A DNA stretch of 64,000 nucleotides from Clostridiaceae bacterium 14S0207 (GTDB lineage Bacteria; Bacillota; Clostridia; Clostridiales; Clostridiaceae). A model generated the notes under the pieces. The model worked only from the letters and a program-made list of their open reading frames with translations. It ran no database searches and had not been told where the DNA came from. The stretch covers positions 1 through 64,000 of the forward strand of contig CP026601.1 of NCBI GenBank assembly GCA_003288255.1. Direction: 5' to 3'. Below are positions 46,538-55,803 of the stretch, piece by piece. A program made the position numbers and the translations under genes. Every line of letters starts with the position of its first letter. Within the stretch, counting starts at the first letter, position 1.

Positions 46538-46864
46538 AAATAAGACTTATTTCTAAAAAATAAAAATAAGACTTATTTCTAAAAAATAAAAAACTAGTAA
46601 AATATAAAATTATTCTTATTATCTAATTGTAGTGGTATTTATTATAGTTCTAATCAAAATTAAAGTCAGAATAAATAATATTGATTACATATTTTTCTAA
46701 CATATGTAATAATTTAATTGAACTTTGAATAAATATATGAGTTTATATATAAATTACTTGTAACTTAAATTCTGAACTATACTGCTGAATAGCTAAGGAT
46801 AAAAATTCTCTAAAATATTGTTCAAGAGCTTTATTAAGACTATTTATAAAGGAGGTAAGTAGTA
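46538..46864. other. intergenic stretch with a short tandem repeat
   Basis: Two tandem copies of AATAAGACTTATTTCTAAAA right after the WG gene; otherwise AT-rich. Leads to the AAAGGAGGT site of the next gene. Confidence 0.5.
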
Positions 46865-47110
46865 TTGAACATACATTTAATGAAAGTAGTTACATATTTA
46901 TTATTTGCTGTTATGATGTATCTTAGCCATAAAGATTTTCAAAATTTTTATAAAAAGGATTATGATTTACATTCAAATAAAAAAGAAATAATTAAATATA
47001 TTAATAAATGCGAAATTAGAATAGGTATTATATTATTTTTTATTATGACGAATATAATTATTATTGCAACAAATCTTAATAAAATATTAAATATAAAAGG
47101 ACTTAAGTAA
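46865..47110 (+). CDS. small two-helix membrane protein
   Basis: 81 aa from TTG 46865, chosen for the AAAGGAGGT 8-9 nt upstream; an in-frame ATG lies five codons later. Helices at about 6-22 and 57-75 with a charged middle (KDFQNFYKKDYDLHSNKKE). Its last codons form the arm of a hairpin terminator (AGGACTTAAGTAAT / ATTACTTAGGTCCT). Function unknown. Confidence 0.65.
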   Translation: MNIHLMKVVTYLLFAVMMYLSHKDFQNFYKKDYDLHSNKKEIIKYINKCEIRIGIILFFIMTNIIIIATNLNKILNIKGLK

Positions 47111-47126
47111 TATTACTTAGGTCCTT
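47098..47126 (+). terminator. terminator overlapping the gene end
   Basis: AGGACTTAAGTAAT / ATTACTTAGGTCCT hairpin that includes the TAA stop of the 46865 gene, followed by TATT. Confidence 0.6.
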
Positions 47127-47198
47127 ATTAAAACATAGCCAAAGTTATTTAGAATGATTATGCTGCAAAAATACAGAACCACATTAAAACTAGAGAAG

Positions 47199-47660
47199 TT
47201 ATATTTGCTTTTGTTCTGTAAGATAAACTTCTATTTCAGTTTTAGTTAGTTTACGTATTTCAGCATTAGGGCTTTCAATGTATTTTTCTGATATATAAAT
47301 AGGTCTATTGCTTTTACATAACTTGTCCTTATTTTTTAATAAATACATCTTTAAATCCCCTTCTGTATGAAATATTTTATAAGAAATCCTATTATTATTT
47401 CCTATAATTTCATAAATTCCACAAGTATCCTTGCAACTTACTTCTGCTGTTTTTAAATATAGTTTAGCTATTTCTAGGGTTTTAAAAGGAAAATTCCATC
47501 TATAAACATTTCGTTTAGGATCTTTTTCAATGCAAATACATCTGCCACAAGTTGAACAGATATACTGAGTATGATTTTCTAGACATTGTTTTGGTTTTAA
47601 AATAGGGGTTACCCTTGGATTAGGACTATAACATTCTGTACATATCATAATAAAACCCAC
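47199..47660 (-). CDS. zinc-ribbon-like cysteine-rich protein
   Basis: 153 aa (or 149 from the Met at residue 5, MICTECYS). Cysteine pairs CTECYS, CSTCGRCICIEK and the later CKDTCG suggest zinc binding. The C-terminal half is mixed Lys/Glu. Similar small proteins occur widely in clostridia but I cannot name a function. Confidence 0.65.
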   Translation of the reverse strand: MGFIMICTECYSPNPRVTPILKPKQCLENHTQYICSTCGRCICIEKDPKRNVYRWNFPFKTLEIAKLYLKTAEVSCKDTCGIYEIIGNNNRISYKIFHTEGDLKMYLLKNKDKLCKSNRPIYISEKYIESPNAEIRKLTKTEIEVYLTEQKQI

Positions 47661-47841
47661 CTTTTTACTAATTTAATGTATTTTAAATTATATCATAATA
47701 AACTAATCAATATATTTAGTCACAAAGGATAGGTTTCTTTTTATAATATAAAACATAATAAATCAAAATTCACCAAAATTTTTGTTTTTCATAGTATATA
47801 TAGTGTATTAAATATAAAAACGAAGGGATGAAGTTTAACAG

Positions 47842-48324
47842 ATGAACTGGAATCAAAGGATAAAAGAGCTATTAACAGGGGAATGGGTAATAGCAAGTAA
47901 GGTGAATAATAATAAAGTTTTAGATGTTAATGGTAATGATGGATCATATAATGTGAGAATATGGGATAAATCTAATGCAGATAATCAAAAATGGACTGTA
48001 GAATTTGACTCTACGAATAGAGCCTTTGTAATTAGAAGTGTAGCATATAGAAATAAAGTGTTAGCTAGAATTAGTACAAACAAAGCAGCGGGGGTAAATG
48101 TAATTGTATCGGATTATGGAACTAATAATCCGATAGATATGGGACAAAGATGGTATCTTCACTATAATTGTAATGACTACTATACACTAGCTAATTATGT
48201 AGGAGATTATTTAAATCCAATGGTATTAGATTTATATGGTTCTAATACTAACAATGGTGCCAATATACAGGTTTTTCCTTTTCATGGTAAGGACAACCAA
48301 TGTTTTAGTTTTATAAGACAATAA
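47842..48324 (+). CDS. ricin-type beta-trefoil lectin, HA17-like
   Basis: 160 aa, one beta-trefoil. Three repeats can be aligned with the QxW signature: NQKWTVEF, GQRWYLHY and NQCFSFIR. The first has VLDVNGND, the third MVLDLYGSNTNNGANIQ. There is no signal peptide, as in the botulinum haemagglutinin components HA17 and HA33. The start of the protein (ELLTGEWVIASKVNNNKVL) resembles that group. It probably binds carbohydrate; toxin-complex membership cannot be claimed because no toxin, NTNH or other HA gene is in view. Confidence 0.78.
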   Translation: MNWNQRIKELLTGEWVIASKVNNNKVLDVNGNDGSYNVRIWDKSNADNQKWTVEFDSTNRAFVIRSVAYRNKVLARISTNKAAGVNVIVSDYGTNNPIDMGQRWYLHYNCNDYYTLANYVGDYLNPMVLDLYGSNTNNGANIQVFPFHGKDNQCFSFIRQ

Positions 48325-48577
48325 GTTTATAATAAAGTTAAAATAGTTATGAAATTTAAAAAGTTAGGCGAGCCTATTTATATGGCACGCCTTTATAATG
48401 GACTTGCTTTTAGTAAATATTTTCTCTTTGTAGTTAGATCTAATGGGCTAAAGAGTTTATTGGTATAAATACATATTGTACAAAAATAATAGAAATGATT
48501 TTCGTAATAAAAGTAACAAGGCTATTGACAAACTATGTTTATCAACAGCCGAAAGGTCTTTTTATTAATCTTAGTTT

Positions 48578-48982
48578 CTATTCATATTCATCTTTAATAT
48601 GATCTTTAAAAATCATTAAATCTGAAAAAGTCATAATTAAAGATATAAATAGTGATTCCTCTATACTACTTAGTAAGTTCCAAGTTCCTTTAAAGTGTTT
48701 AAGTAAAAAACAAAGAATAAATATTAAAAAAAACCCTTTAATAAAGCTCAAAGTTCTTTTTTTAAGGTTAATAGCATGTCTAAATTTTATAAGATTAAAT
48801 ATTAGGATAAAAGCAAAAAATCCAATTATAAGTAATGCAAAAATAACATAAAACCAAGCAAACTTTGAGGTTAAATAGGAACTAACATTAGCTACATATA
48901 AAATGGGAATAAGTAATGTGGCTAATAAAAAAATTATAATTAATGCATATTGAAAATTATCTAATTTATGTTTTTTAAACAT
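48578..48982 (-). CDS. membrane protein, four helices
   Basis: 134 aa. ATG 48982 is chosen because AGGAGGA lies directly upstream; a longer frame to 49039 has no site. Helices at about 12-35, 42-66, 84-100 and 108-126. Function not recognised. Confidence 0.6.
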   Translation of the reverse strand: MFKKHKLDNFQYALIIIFLLATLLIPILYVANVSSYLTSKFAWFYVIFALLIIGFFAFILIFNLIKFRHAINLKKRTLSFIKGFFLIFILCFLLKHFKGTWNLLSSIEESLFISLIMTFSDLMIFKDHIKDEYE

Positions 48983-49245
48983 TATGTCCTCCTTAATTAG
49001 TAATACATATATATTATACTTGTAATATGTGTGGATCATACTTTGAAATGTGTTTATTTATATCACTTACAAATCTATTATAACATTAAATACATTATTA
49101 TGAAATAAGCTTTAACTGATGCTTATGGTTTTTCAATAAAGTCTATATAAATAAATTTTTTAGAAAAATTATATTGTATTTAGACAAACTATGTTATAAT
49201 GGGCGTAATTAAAATATGTTCTAATGTAATTAGTATATATACATA

Positions 49246-49611
49246 ATGTCATGGGATGATGTTTTGGATATTGAAAGACTTATTAAAGATTTGGTTAAGC
49301 AAATTACAAAAACCGTTTTAAATAAAAGAGAGGAAACTAGTGTAAGAGTTAAAGTGGATAATATGGATTCTACAGATGTCTTTAAAATAATGTTTAATAA
49401 ATTATTTCATGAAGGAAATTTTAATAAAGCAGAAGATCTAATTTTTTATGAACTAAAAAGTAATAATTCACCTGAAATATACGAAATAGCACTTCAATTT
49501 TATAATTCATTACTTGATAAAAGTGATGAGGATTTAGAAAAAAGTAATTTTACTAGAGTAGAAGTATATGACGGATTAAAAGATTTAGAAAGATTTAAAG
49601 TTACTTCGTAG
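49246..49611 (+). CDS. DUF6483-like protein
   Basis: 121 aa, acidic, all-helical: MSWDDVLDIERLIKDLVKQITKTVL, then a C-terminal part with LFHEGNFNKAEDLIFYEL and ALQFYNSLL. It resembles the clostridial family named DUF6483, which I state with moderate confidence. No ribosome binding site close to the ATG. Confidence 0.6.
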   Translation: MSWDDVLDIERLIKDLVKQITKTVLNKREETSVRVKVDNMDSTDVFKIMFNKLFHEGNFNKAEDLIFYELKSNNSPEIYEIALQFYNSLLDKSDEDLEKSNFTRVEVYDGLKDLERFKVTS

Positions 49612-49663
49612 AAAGCATTATAAATAGACAAGTTTATTATATGTATAAAATAGGAGGAATACA

Positions 49664-50125
49664 GTGAAAATTATTAATATTATAATTCCAATAATTCTTG
49701 TTATGATTATTCTGCAACAGCTAAGATATATAAAAACATTAAAAATACCTACAAAGAAAAGATATGTTGAACTTTTTACTATGTTAACTAGTGTTATTGT
49801 TCTTGGGTGGATCATGTATACTTATGCACAGAATTGGGGTCATTATATAATCGGAGTATTGGGAATTCTTACGTTCATAAGTTCATGTGTTAAGGAAGGA
49901 ATTTCTTCAAAGGGTTTTGTTTCAATGTATAAATATAAGCAAATTATATTATGGAATGAAATTAAAAAGGTTTCTGTAATAAGTTCAAAGAATATAAAAG
50001 TTAAGTTATTTGGCGGCTTTATGGAACAAAGTTTCTATTTTAAAAAGAGTGATTATGATAAAGTAATTGCTGTTATAAAAGAAAATTTACCTGTTACATC
50101 AGAATTAGAAATTCTTAATAAATAA
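49664..50125 (+). CDS. membrane protein with a C-terminal PH-like domain
   Basis: 153 aa. GTG start with AGGAGGAATACA. Helices at about 3-20, 38-56 and 62-80, then a soluble C-terminal part (GFVSMYKYKQIILWNEIKKVSVI, FYFKKSDYDKVIAVI) that looks like the bacterial PH-type domain seen in DUF5673 proteins. Function unknown. Confidence 0.6.
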   Translation: MKIINIIIPIILVMIILQQLRYIKTLKIPTKKRYVELFTMLTSVIVLGWIMYTYAQNWGHYIIGVLGILTFISSCVKEGISSKGFVSMYKYKQIILWNEIKKVSVISSKNIKVKLFGGFMEQSFYFKKSDYDKVIAVIKENLPVTSELEILNK

Positions 50126-50132
50126 ATATTAA

Positions 50133-50176
50133 ATGTATTACACCCATATTATATTTATAATATGGGTGTAATACAT
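50133..50176. terminator. 20-bp perfect hairpin after the PH-like protein gene
   Basis: ATGTATTACACCCATATTAT pairs with its exact complement across ATTT. No T run follows on the + strand, so it is not a standard terminator; the arms contain TGTATTACA, the core of the dispersed repeat, in both orientations. It may block read-through into the next gene or be a palindromic copy of the repeat. Confidence 0.5.
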
Positions 50177-50336
50177 TATAGACTTAAATTAATATAATTG
50201 AGGTGATATAAAAACTTTTTGTATTTATGGGTTTATTGCATTTTGCAATACTTTAAATTCTTCCTTATCTTTTAATTCCTCATAAGGTAAATTATAGATT
50301 AATTTTCCATAAAGATAATGCTTTATTTTAAAGTTT

Positions 50337-50603
50337 TTATGATAATATCAATACAACAAGTTCAAATAATGAATATAAAAGAAATGAAAGTAGGTTTAAT
50401 TTTTTCACTTTATCAAATTTAGAAGTATCTTTTGTTAGATGATTCATGAATAAATAAAATATTATACAAAAGATAGCAACAAAAGAAGGCTTTAATAAAA
50501 ACTCTTTCCCACTAAGTCTATAAATATGATTTACTACGGTTACAATAAGTAAAACTATAGGTAAAATATAAGACATTACTTTTAAAAAAATTTCTTTATT
50601 CAT
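50337..50603 (-). CDS. small membrane protein, three helices
   Basis: 88 aa, helices at about 8-25, 35-52 and 68-86, start with GGAGG. Downstream in the leftward direction (50225-50360) is a coding-like remnant ending in LPYEELKDKEEFKVLQ, in a different frame, possibly the old end of a longer gene. Function unknown. Confidence 0.6.
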   Translation of the reverse strand: MNKEIFLKVMSYILPIVLLIVTVVNHIYRLSGKEFLLKPSFVAIFCIIFYLFMNHLTKDTSKFDKVKKLNLLSFLLYSLFELVVLILS

Positions 50604-51137
50604 TTCAATCCTCCTTTTGTTGTAAATAATAACTAATATACCACAAATTATAATATAACTCTTGTTTTATGTATATATTTTCTTTTTAAGGATAATTTTT
50701 TAAATAGTTATGTAACATAATAATTTGTAAAATAGTGTCCTTGTTAATATGTATATAAAAATCACAACAACATATTCTTTTACTAACTTTATTAATTAAA
50801 ATAAGTATTATGTTTATGTATATTTAGTTTTAATTGAGTAAGAATTTTAAAAATAGTTTTATTATGCTCTTTAGTGTTAAAAAACATATTTTATGAAGGT
50901 GGCAAGTCATTAGGTTATATCTTTAAAAAATTAGGATTATTCTTAGACAATGTTTTGTTGCAAGTTTTGGATTATCATTAAATTAATATTATGTTTTTAT
51001 ATAAATAAACTTAATAACTTAACTTCTGCAAAATAAAAAGCTAAATTGGCAAAAATGTAAAAAAATAAATATGGCATATTTATTGTCCCTGTGTTATAAA
51101 AAGTTACCACACAAATTAAATACGGGGAGGTATAAAT
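50604..51137. other. intergenic stretch before the transposase fragment
   Basis: No gene found. The last 80 bp hold a promoter-like region and the ribosome binding site of the transposase; a terminal inverted repeat of the insertion sequence could not be fixed because its other end is missing. Confidence 0.4.
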
Positions 51138-51611
51138 ATGCCAAGTAACATTTTATCTATTAATAAGGAACCTTGCAACTATTTTAATGATATAAGTTAT
51201 GGAATGAGCAAATCTCAGTTTCATAATTTAACTATTATTGCTAATGGACTTATAAATTTATCTGGATCAAAATCTTTATTAAAGATTTCCAAAACTGTAT
51301 TAACCGCTAAAAATAGTAGTTCTATATATAGATTTTTAAGCCATTCAAAATGGGACGATAGTCTTATTGATAAAAATCGTATTAGTTATTTAAATCTACA
51401 CTTTGATAAAATCATAAAACCCAAATCCGTAGGATTTTTGGCTATAGATGATACTGTAAATCCTAAGATACAAGCGAAAAAGATGCAAGGATTAAGTTAT
51501 AATTTTTCTCATGTAGCAAGTAAAAGCTTATGGTCCCATTGTGTAGTTACTTCTAATTTTGTTACAGATTTTAGAATTAAAGAAGTTAAGATTCTAATAA
51601 ATCTTATTTAA
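51138..51611 (+). pseudogene. IS transposase, 5' fragment (IS701/IS4-like DDE)
   Basis: The first about 155 codons of a DDE transposase: SQFHNLTIIANGLINLSGSK, SSSIYRFLSHSKWDD and the first acidic site FLAIDDTVNPK. Full-length members have about 380-400 residues; here the frame ends at KEVKILINLI and AT-rich DNA follows. It starts normally with GGGGAGG. A remnant of insertion that shows mobile DNA passed here. Confidence 0.78.
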
Positions 51612-51765
51612 AATCCATATACGTTTATTGGAAAATTTTTAAATTTTAAGAAATATTGCTACAAATATTTTTTAAATAAGTAGCATCAAGATACATTAAT
51701 AATTTACTACATATATGATTCTATTTTAAAATGATATTGATAATACATATAATTACTTAAATTTT

Positions 51766-52326
51766 TTAAATATTACTAAACCATTCTTTCTTTAAAATTG
51801 AGTACACAGCTAAACTACAAAACTTATTATTTCTAAATTGAACTTCTCTTAAAGTTCCTTCATAAACCATTCCACATTTTCTCATTACTTTTCCAGAAGC
51901 TACATTATTAATGTCATGTTTCGCACAAATTCTATTTATCCCTACTTCTTCGAATAGGAATTTTATTATAGCTTTAAAAGCCTCTGTTGTAATACCTTTG
52001 TTCCAATATTTACTTGAAAGGCAATAGCCAGCTTCACAGGATTCATTTACATTATCTAAGTTAACAATTGATATAGTACCAATTGTTTCACTTATATCTT
52101 TTAGTTCTATTACCCAGTTATAAGTACTATTGTCTTCATATTGAGACATCCATAGATTAATAATATTTTCTGCATCCTTAATATTCTTGTGAGTAGGCCA
52201 AGATAAATATTTATTTACATTAGTATCACTTCCCCAATTTTTAAACATATCCATGGAATCTGTTACTTTAAATTTTCTTAAAATAAGTCGATTAGTTTCT
52301 ATTTGTACAGTGCCTAAATGATTCAT
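51766..52326 (-). CDS. GNAT N-acetyltransferase (RimJ/RimL type)
   Basis: 186 aa. IETNRLILRKFKVTDSMDMFKNWGSD, the CoA-loop area VNESCEAGYCLSSKYWNKGITTEAFKAII and the NIASGKVMRKCGM segment are diagnostic of this GNAT group. It acetylates an amino group, perhaps of a ribosomal protein or small molecule; the substrate is not evident. Complete length; GGGGG site. Confidence 0.88.
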   Translation of the reverse strand: MNHLGTVQIETNRLILRKFKVTDSMDMFKNWGSDTNVNKYLSWPTHKNIKDAENIINLWMSQYEDNSTYNWVIELKDISETIGTISIVNLDNVNESCEAGYCLSSKYWNKGITTEAFKAIIKFLFEEVGINRICAKHDINNVASGKVMRKCGMVYEGTLREVQFRNNKFCSLAVYSILKKEWFSNI

Positions 52327-52556
52327 AAAGTTCCCCCTTGTAATTTATTAATATTACATTTATTATACAAAAAACTAAATAAATTACAAGAAAAAGTTAC
52401 CATTCATATATATAAATTTAGGTTCATAGCGATTTTTAGTAGGTTGAAAATTAGTTTGAATATTGCCATAACTCTATACATTTATTTAAAATAATAGTAA
52501 TATGAATATATAAAATTCTTGAAAAACACTGTATATATTTATAGTAAGGAGGATTT

Positions 52557-53027
52557 ATGGAACAAAATTTTGAAAAGCATATGTTAAAGATAAATAGTAT
52601 TAGCTGTCTTAGATATGTTCTAATAGAAAATGTTATATTAAGATACTTACCCGAGGTATTTTTATTATCATGTTTAAATGAGTTTATATATAAAAGTTCA
52701 AGTGGTAACTTATATAAGATGTGTTTATTAATTGGAATAAAGCTTATATTGTGTGGTTTTATAGGTCTAATTGCTGGCAAATTAAAGTATGATTTTTATA
52801 TTAATTTGACAAAAAAACAATATACTTTAAATGATATAAAGACTAAATATATTGTTATTAAGGGAATAATTACTTGGGGATTCATATTAAGTATATGTAG
52901 TATTACTTATCCCATAAATATTTGCACAATAATTTTTAATGTATTCATTTATATGATTACTGGTGTTTTATTTGGAGCTAGTATTTTTCAAGTTACTAAG
53001 CCAATATTAAAGAAATATTCTAAATAA
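52557..53027 (+). CDS. membrane protein, four helices
   Basis: 156 aa. ATG with AAGGAGG at short spacing. A cytoplasmic N-terminus of about 35 residues is followed by helices near 37-52, 60-80, 100-122 and 125-148. No family recognised. Confidence 0.55.
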   Translation: MEQNFEKHMLKINSISCLRYVLIENVILRYLPEVFLLSCLNEFIYKSSSGNLYKMCLLIGIKLILCGFIGLIAGKLKYDFYINLTKKQYTLNDIKTKYIVIKGIITWGFILSICSITYPINICTIIFNVFIYMITGVLFGASIFQVTKPILKKYSK

Positions 53028-53154
53028 GAATTTGACCATTTAAAGTTCAAAAATGTATTATAAGGAATTATTAAAAGTATCTATAAAAAAGATTCTTAAA
53101 AATCATTTTTTTATAGATAAATTTTAAATATTAGTATATAAGGAGTGTATTACT

Positions 53155-53664
53155 TTGAATAAGTATGTGCTTATAACATCAGGGGTTTTAGCAAATAAAA
53201 TAGAAATCAGAAAGGACAATAACAATGGTGAAATTTTATATACAACAAGTAAAAGTTTGTTGTCACGTTTTTTGCTTTTAGCTATAAGACCTTGGTATAA
53301 TCCTGTAAATTTTGTTTTAAAAGGACACAATGGAATTAATGATTTAAAAATAAGAACTGTTGCTAAAGATCATTCCGTACTAATAGAAAATGACACAGAA
53401 ATTGGTTCTTTAAAAGGTAGAAAATTAATAGATACAAATTATAATTTTTCTATATCTTTAGATAAGGAAAGTTATTTTTTTAAAGGTGATCCTTTAGTTC
53501 TTTTAACCAAAGCATACAAAAATAATATAGAAATAGGTTCATTTAAAATATATAATCAAACTTTTCCTCATTTTGATTGGGAGTCAACTGTAGGTCCAGA
53601 TATGGATAAAAGAATTGCGGCTGTGGGTCTTTTATATAATTATCTTATATGGTCTAGGGTGTAA
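53155..53664 (+). CDS. LURP-one/tubby-like soluble protein (tentative)
   Basis: 169 aa from TTG with AAGGAGTG. Predicted all-beta: alternating short strands as in VLITSGVLANKIEIRKD, NPVNFVLKGHNGIND and SVLIENDTEIGSLKGRK. The rhythm recalls the LURP-one/tubby C-like fold, but no signature is decisive. Ends in a helix (KRIAAVGLLYNYLIW). A dispersed repeat copy and a terminator follow. Confidence 0.5.
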   Translation: MNKYVLITSGVLANKIEIRKDNNNGEILYTTSKSLLSRFLLLAIRPWYNPVNFVLKGHNGINDLKIRTVAKDHSVLIENDTEIGSLKGRKLIDTNYNFSISLDKESYFFKGDPLVLLTKAYKNNIEIGSFKIYNQTFPHFDWESTVGPDMDKRIAAVGLLYNYLIWSRV

Positions 53665-53707
53665 CGTATTATTTTTTATAATAATTGGATTAAAGATATA
53701 CTTTCAT

Positions 53708-53730
53708 ATTACATTTGTAATACAAAAAAG
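53708..53730. repeat. dispersed ATTACATTTGTAATACAA motif
   Basis: ATTACATTTGTAATACAAAA between the 53155 gene and the sigma factor gene, just before their shared terminator; here the second half is inverted relative to most copies. Confidence 0.5.
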
Positions 53731-53749
53731 CACCTAAGTTTAGGTGCTT
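53728..53749. terminator. bidirectional terminator
   Basis: AAGCACCTAA / TTAGGTGCTT with a 2-nt loop and an A run to the left; it ends inside the stop region of the sigma factor gene. Confidence 0.75.
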
Positions 53750-54282
53750 ATATCTAGTAAGTTATGTCTTAATTTCAGAAGACCTCTTTTCTTTAAATAC
53801 ATGGTTCTATTGTAGTTTATATCTAGATCACTAGCAATGTCTATAAAACTTTCTTCATTAATATAGTGTCTTTTTATAATTTCTCTTTCTAAGTTTTCTA
53901 AGGTATCTAATATACTATAAAGTTTTTTAACTTCTTCATAAGCTATGATTTCATCTTCTAAGGTAAAATCATAATAATCCCCTTTTTCCATTATGTCTTC
54001 ATCAGGCATTTCTCTAAAATGTTTTATCTCCCCTTTTAAAAGTGCTTTAAAATTTAAAGTTATAGCATTCAGAATATATCCATTATAAGAATTACTGTTA
54101 CATTTATACATATGTATTGCTTTAATAATGGAAAGATATCCATGCTGTACTAAATCTTCAAAGTCATATGCGGGAACATTATATTTAGAAGCACATTTTA
54201 TAACAAAGAGTTTATATTTTTCAATAATATAAATTATAGCTAATCGATCTCCTTCTTTTGCTCTTTTTATTAACTCCTCCAT
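53740..54282 (-). CDS. small sigma factor, TcdR/BotR/UviA-like
   Basis: 180 aa. Region 2 is seen in AYDFEDLVQHGYLSIIKAIHMYK and region 4 in LENLEREIIKRHYINEESFIDIASDLDINYNRTMYLKKRGLLKL, with a short linker. The length equals that of the clostridial toxin/bacteriocin sigma factors (about 180 aa), which have no anti-sigma gene beside them. A specific promoter target could be the secreted or lectin genes here (inference). Alternatively it is a generic sporulation-type small sigma. AGGAGG site. Confidence 0.72.
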   Translation of the reverse strand: MEELIKRAKEGDRLAIIYIIEKYKLFVIKCASKYNVPAYDFEDLVQHGYLSIIKAIHMYKCNSNSYNGYILNAITLNFKALLKGEIKHFREMPDEDIMEKGDYYDFTLEDEIIAYEEVKKLYSILDTLENLEREIIKRHYINEESFIDIASDLDINYNRTMYLKKRGLLKLRHNLLDIST

Positions 54283-54807
54283 ACAAATCCTCCTTTTAAA
54301 ACCTTTTAATGTTATTATAACTTAAAATTACAATAATGTTAAATTATGATAAAATAAAAAGTTATGATTTAATTTAATATTATGAAAATATATTTTGGAA
54401 AAATAAGGTATTAACTATATTATATATTAGAATATTTATAATATAAATAATATTTTAAAAATTAAGATTATTAAGAATTAAACTGGCACTTTCTTTTTGA
54501 AGTTAATGGTAAAAAATGTTTTTGATATTTTTCAAAAATCTGTTATTCTACTTAAGTAATAACTTTTAAAAGCAAAAAAATAGTTATTGTAAATTTTTCT
54601 ATATAATGGAATACGAATCTTACATAACCCAGTTTTATAAGATTCAATTTACGGTAGAATGCGACTTTCAGGGATGTTTTTTTAGACATCCTAAAAATTT
54701 TAAATTCAATGTGACACATTGCTAATTATATATATGAAATGTAATATAGTGTTGGTAAAATACTTTTATTAGAAAATTAACTTAAATATGTTAGAAAGGT
54801 AAAAAAT
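54283..54807. other. non-coding stretch upstream of the recombinase
   Basis: Holds the inverted repeat at 54615-54645 and a weak hairpin near 54672-54699 (AGGGATG / CATCCT). No gene seen. If the recombinase is an integrase, an attachment site could be here. Confidence 0.4.
54615..54645. repeat. 8-bp inverted repeat upstream of the recombinase
   Basis: GAATCTTA and TAAGATTC separated by 15 bp, about 160 bp before the recombinase gene. Arm length and spacing resemble a tyrosine-recombinase core site, but this is not proven. Confidence 0.35.
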
Positions 54808-55413
54808 ATGAAAACCGTTGAACCAATTCGAGATATGAAATTAATAAAATCTATGAGAACTTATTTAAAGGGTCAAAGTACAAGAAATGAATTATTGTTT
54901 ATTTTTGGAATAAATGTAGGACTTAGGATTAGCGATATTTTAAAGTTAAAATTTGAAGATCTTGTTTATCCAGATTTTAAAATAAAGGATTCTTGTTTAA
55001 TTACAGAAAAGAAAACTTCAAAGTCAAATAGATTTTATATAGGACCTATTATAAAAAAAGTTTTGGAAACTTATATAAAGGAAGTAAAACCAGAATCCTT
55101 AGATGAATACATATTTAAAAGTAGAAAAGGTGGAAACAAACCAATTACTCGTCAACATGCTTGGTATATTTTAAATAATGCAGGTGAGGCTGTTGGTCTT
55201 GTTAAAAAGGATGAAAATGGAAACATAGTAGAAGGAGAACTTGGAACTCATAGTCTTCGTAAAACTTTTGGATATCATGCTTATAATAAAGGGGTATCCC
55301 TAGAGCTTTTAATGCAGATCTTTAATCATTCATCAAAACGTGAAACCTTAAGATATATTGGAATTACAGAGGAAGAAAAGAAGGAAGTTTATTTAATGAG
55401 TAATTTAGGATAA
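54808..55413 (+). CDS. short tyrosine recombinase
   Basis: 201 aa, catalytic domain with only a short N-terminal stretch. The tyrosine recombinase residues can be assigned: Arg40 (VGLRISD), His148 and Arg151 (THSLRKTFG), His174 (FNHSSKRET) and Tyr183 (RYIGI). All are present, so it should be active. A separate core-binding domain is missing, as in several plasmid-borne clostridial recombinases that resolve multimers. AAAGG site. Confidence 0.85.
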   Translation: MKTVEPIRDMKLIKSMRTYLKGQSTRNELLFIFGINVGLRISDILKLKFEDLVYPDFKIKDSCLITEKKTSKSNRFYIGPIIKKVLETYIKEVKPESLDEYIFKSRKGGNKPITRQHAWYILNNAGEAVGLVKKDENGNIVEGELGTHSLRKTFGYHAYNKGVSLELLMQIFNHSSKRETLRYIGITEEEKKEVYLMSNLG

Positions 55414-55803
55414 AAATAATATTGCTAATGCTTTAATCCTATATAAAATAAGGTATTAGCAATATATAAACTTTCTTTAAGATTTCTATATTTAATTTTT
55501 AGGCCTTTTCTAGTATCTTGTGTAAATTAAATTTTTTAACTTCAACAAATATAGATACGGAACTATTTTACTTATTACCATATAATTTAAATTATTTAAA
55601 ATCATAGGTATTATATAATAATTTGACTTTGGTTCTTTTTGTGAATATAATAAGATAAAAAAGAAATTGCCAATTAATACATAAAATTTTCAGAATAAAT
55701 TCAATAATCAGAAGATAACTTTACTTATATATTAAGTAGTTATGTTATTGATGGAATGGTATTTAGTATTAACAATATATTTTATATAAAGGTTGTGATA
55801 TTA
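55414..55803. other. non-coding stretch between recombinase and ABC genes
   Basis: Contains a stem ATTGCTAAT / ATTAGCAAT (about 55421-55460) that probably ends the recombinase transcript. The rest is AT-rich without a gene. Confidence 0.4.

Noticed and set aside
48355-48395. Terminator AGGCGAGCC / GGCACGCCT after the lectin gene
   Set aside because: The stem has a mismatch and no T run follows; too weak to list as a terminator.
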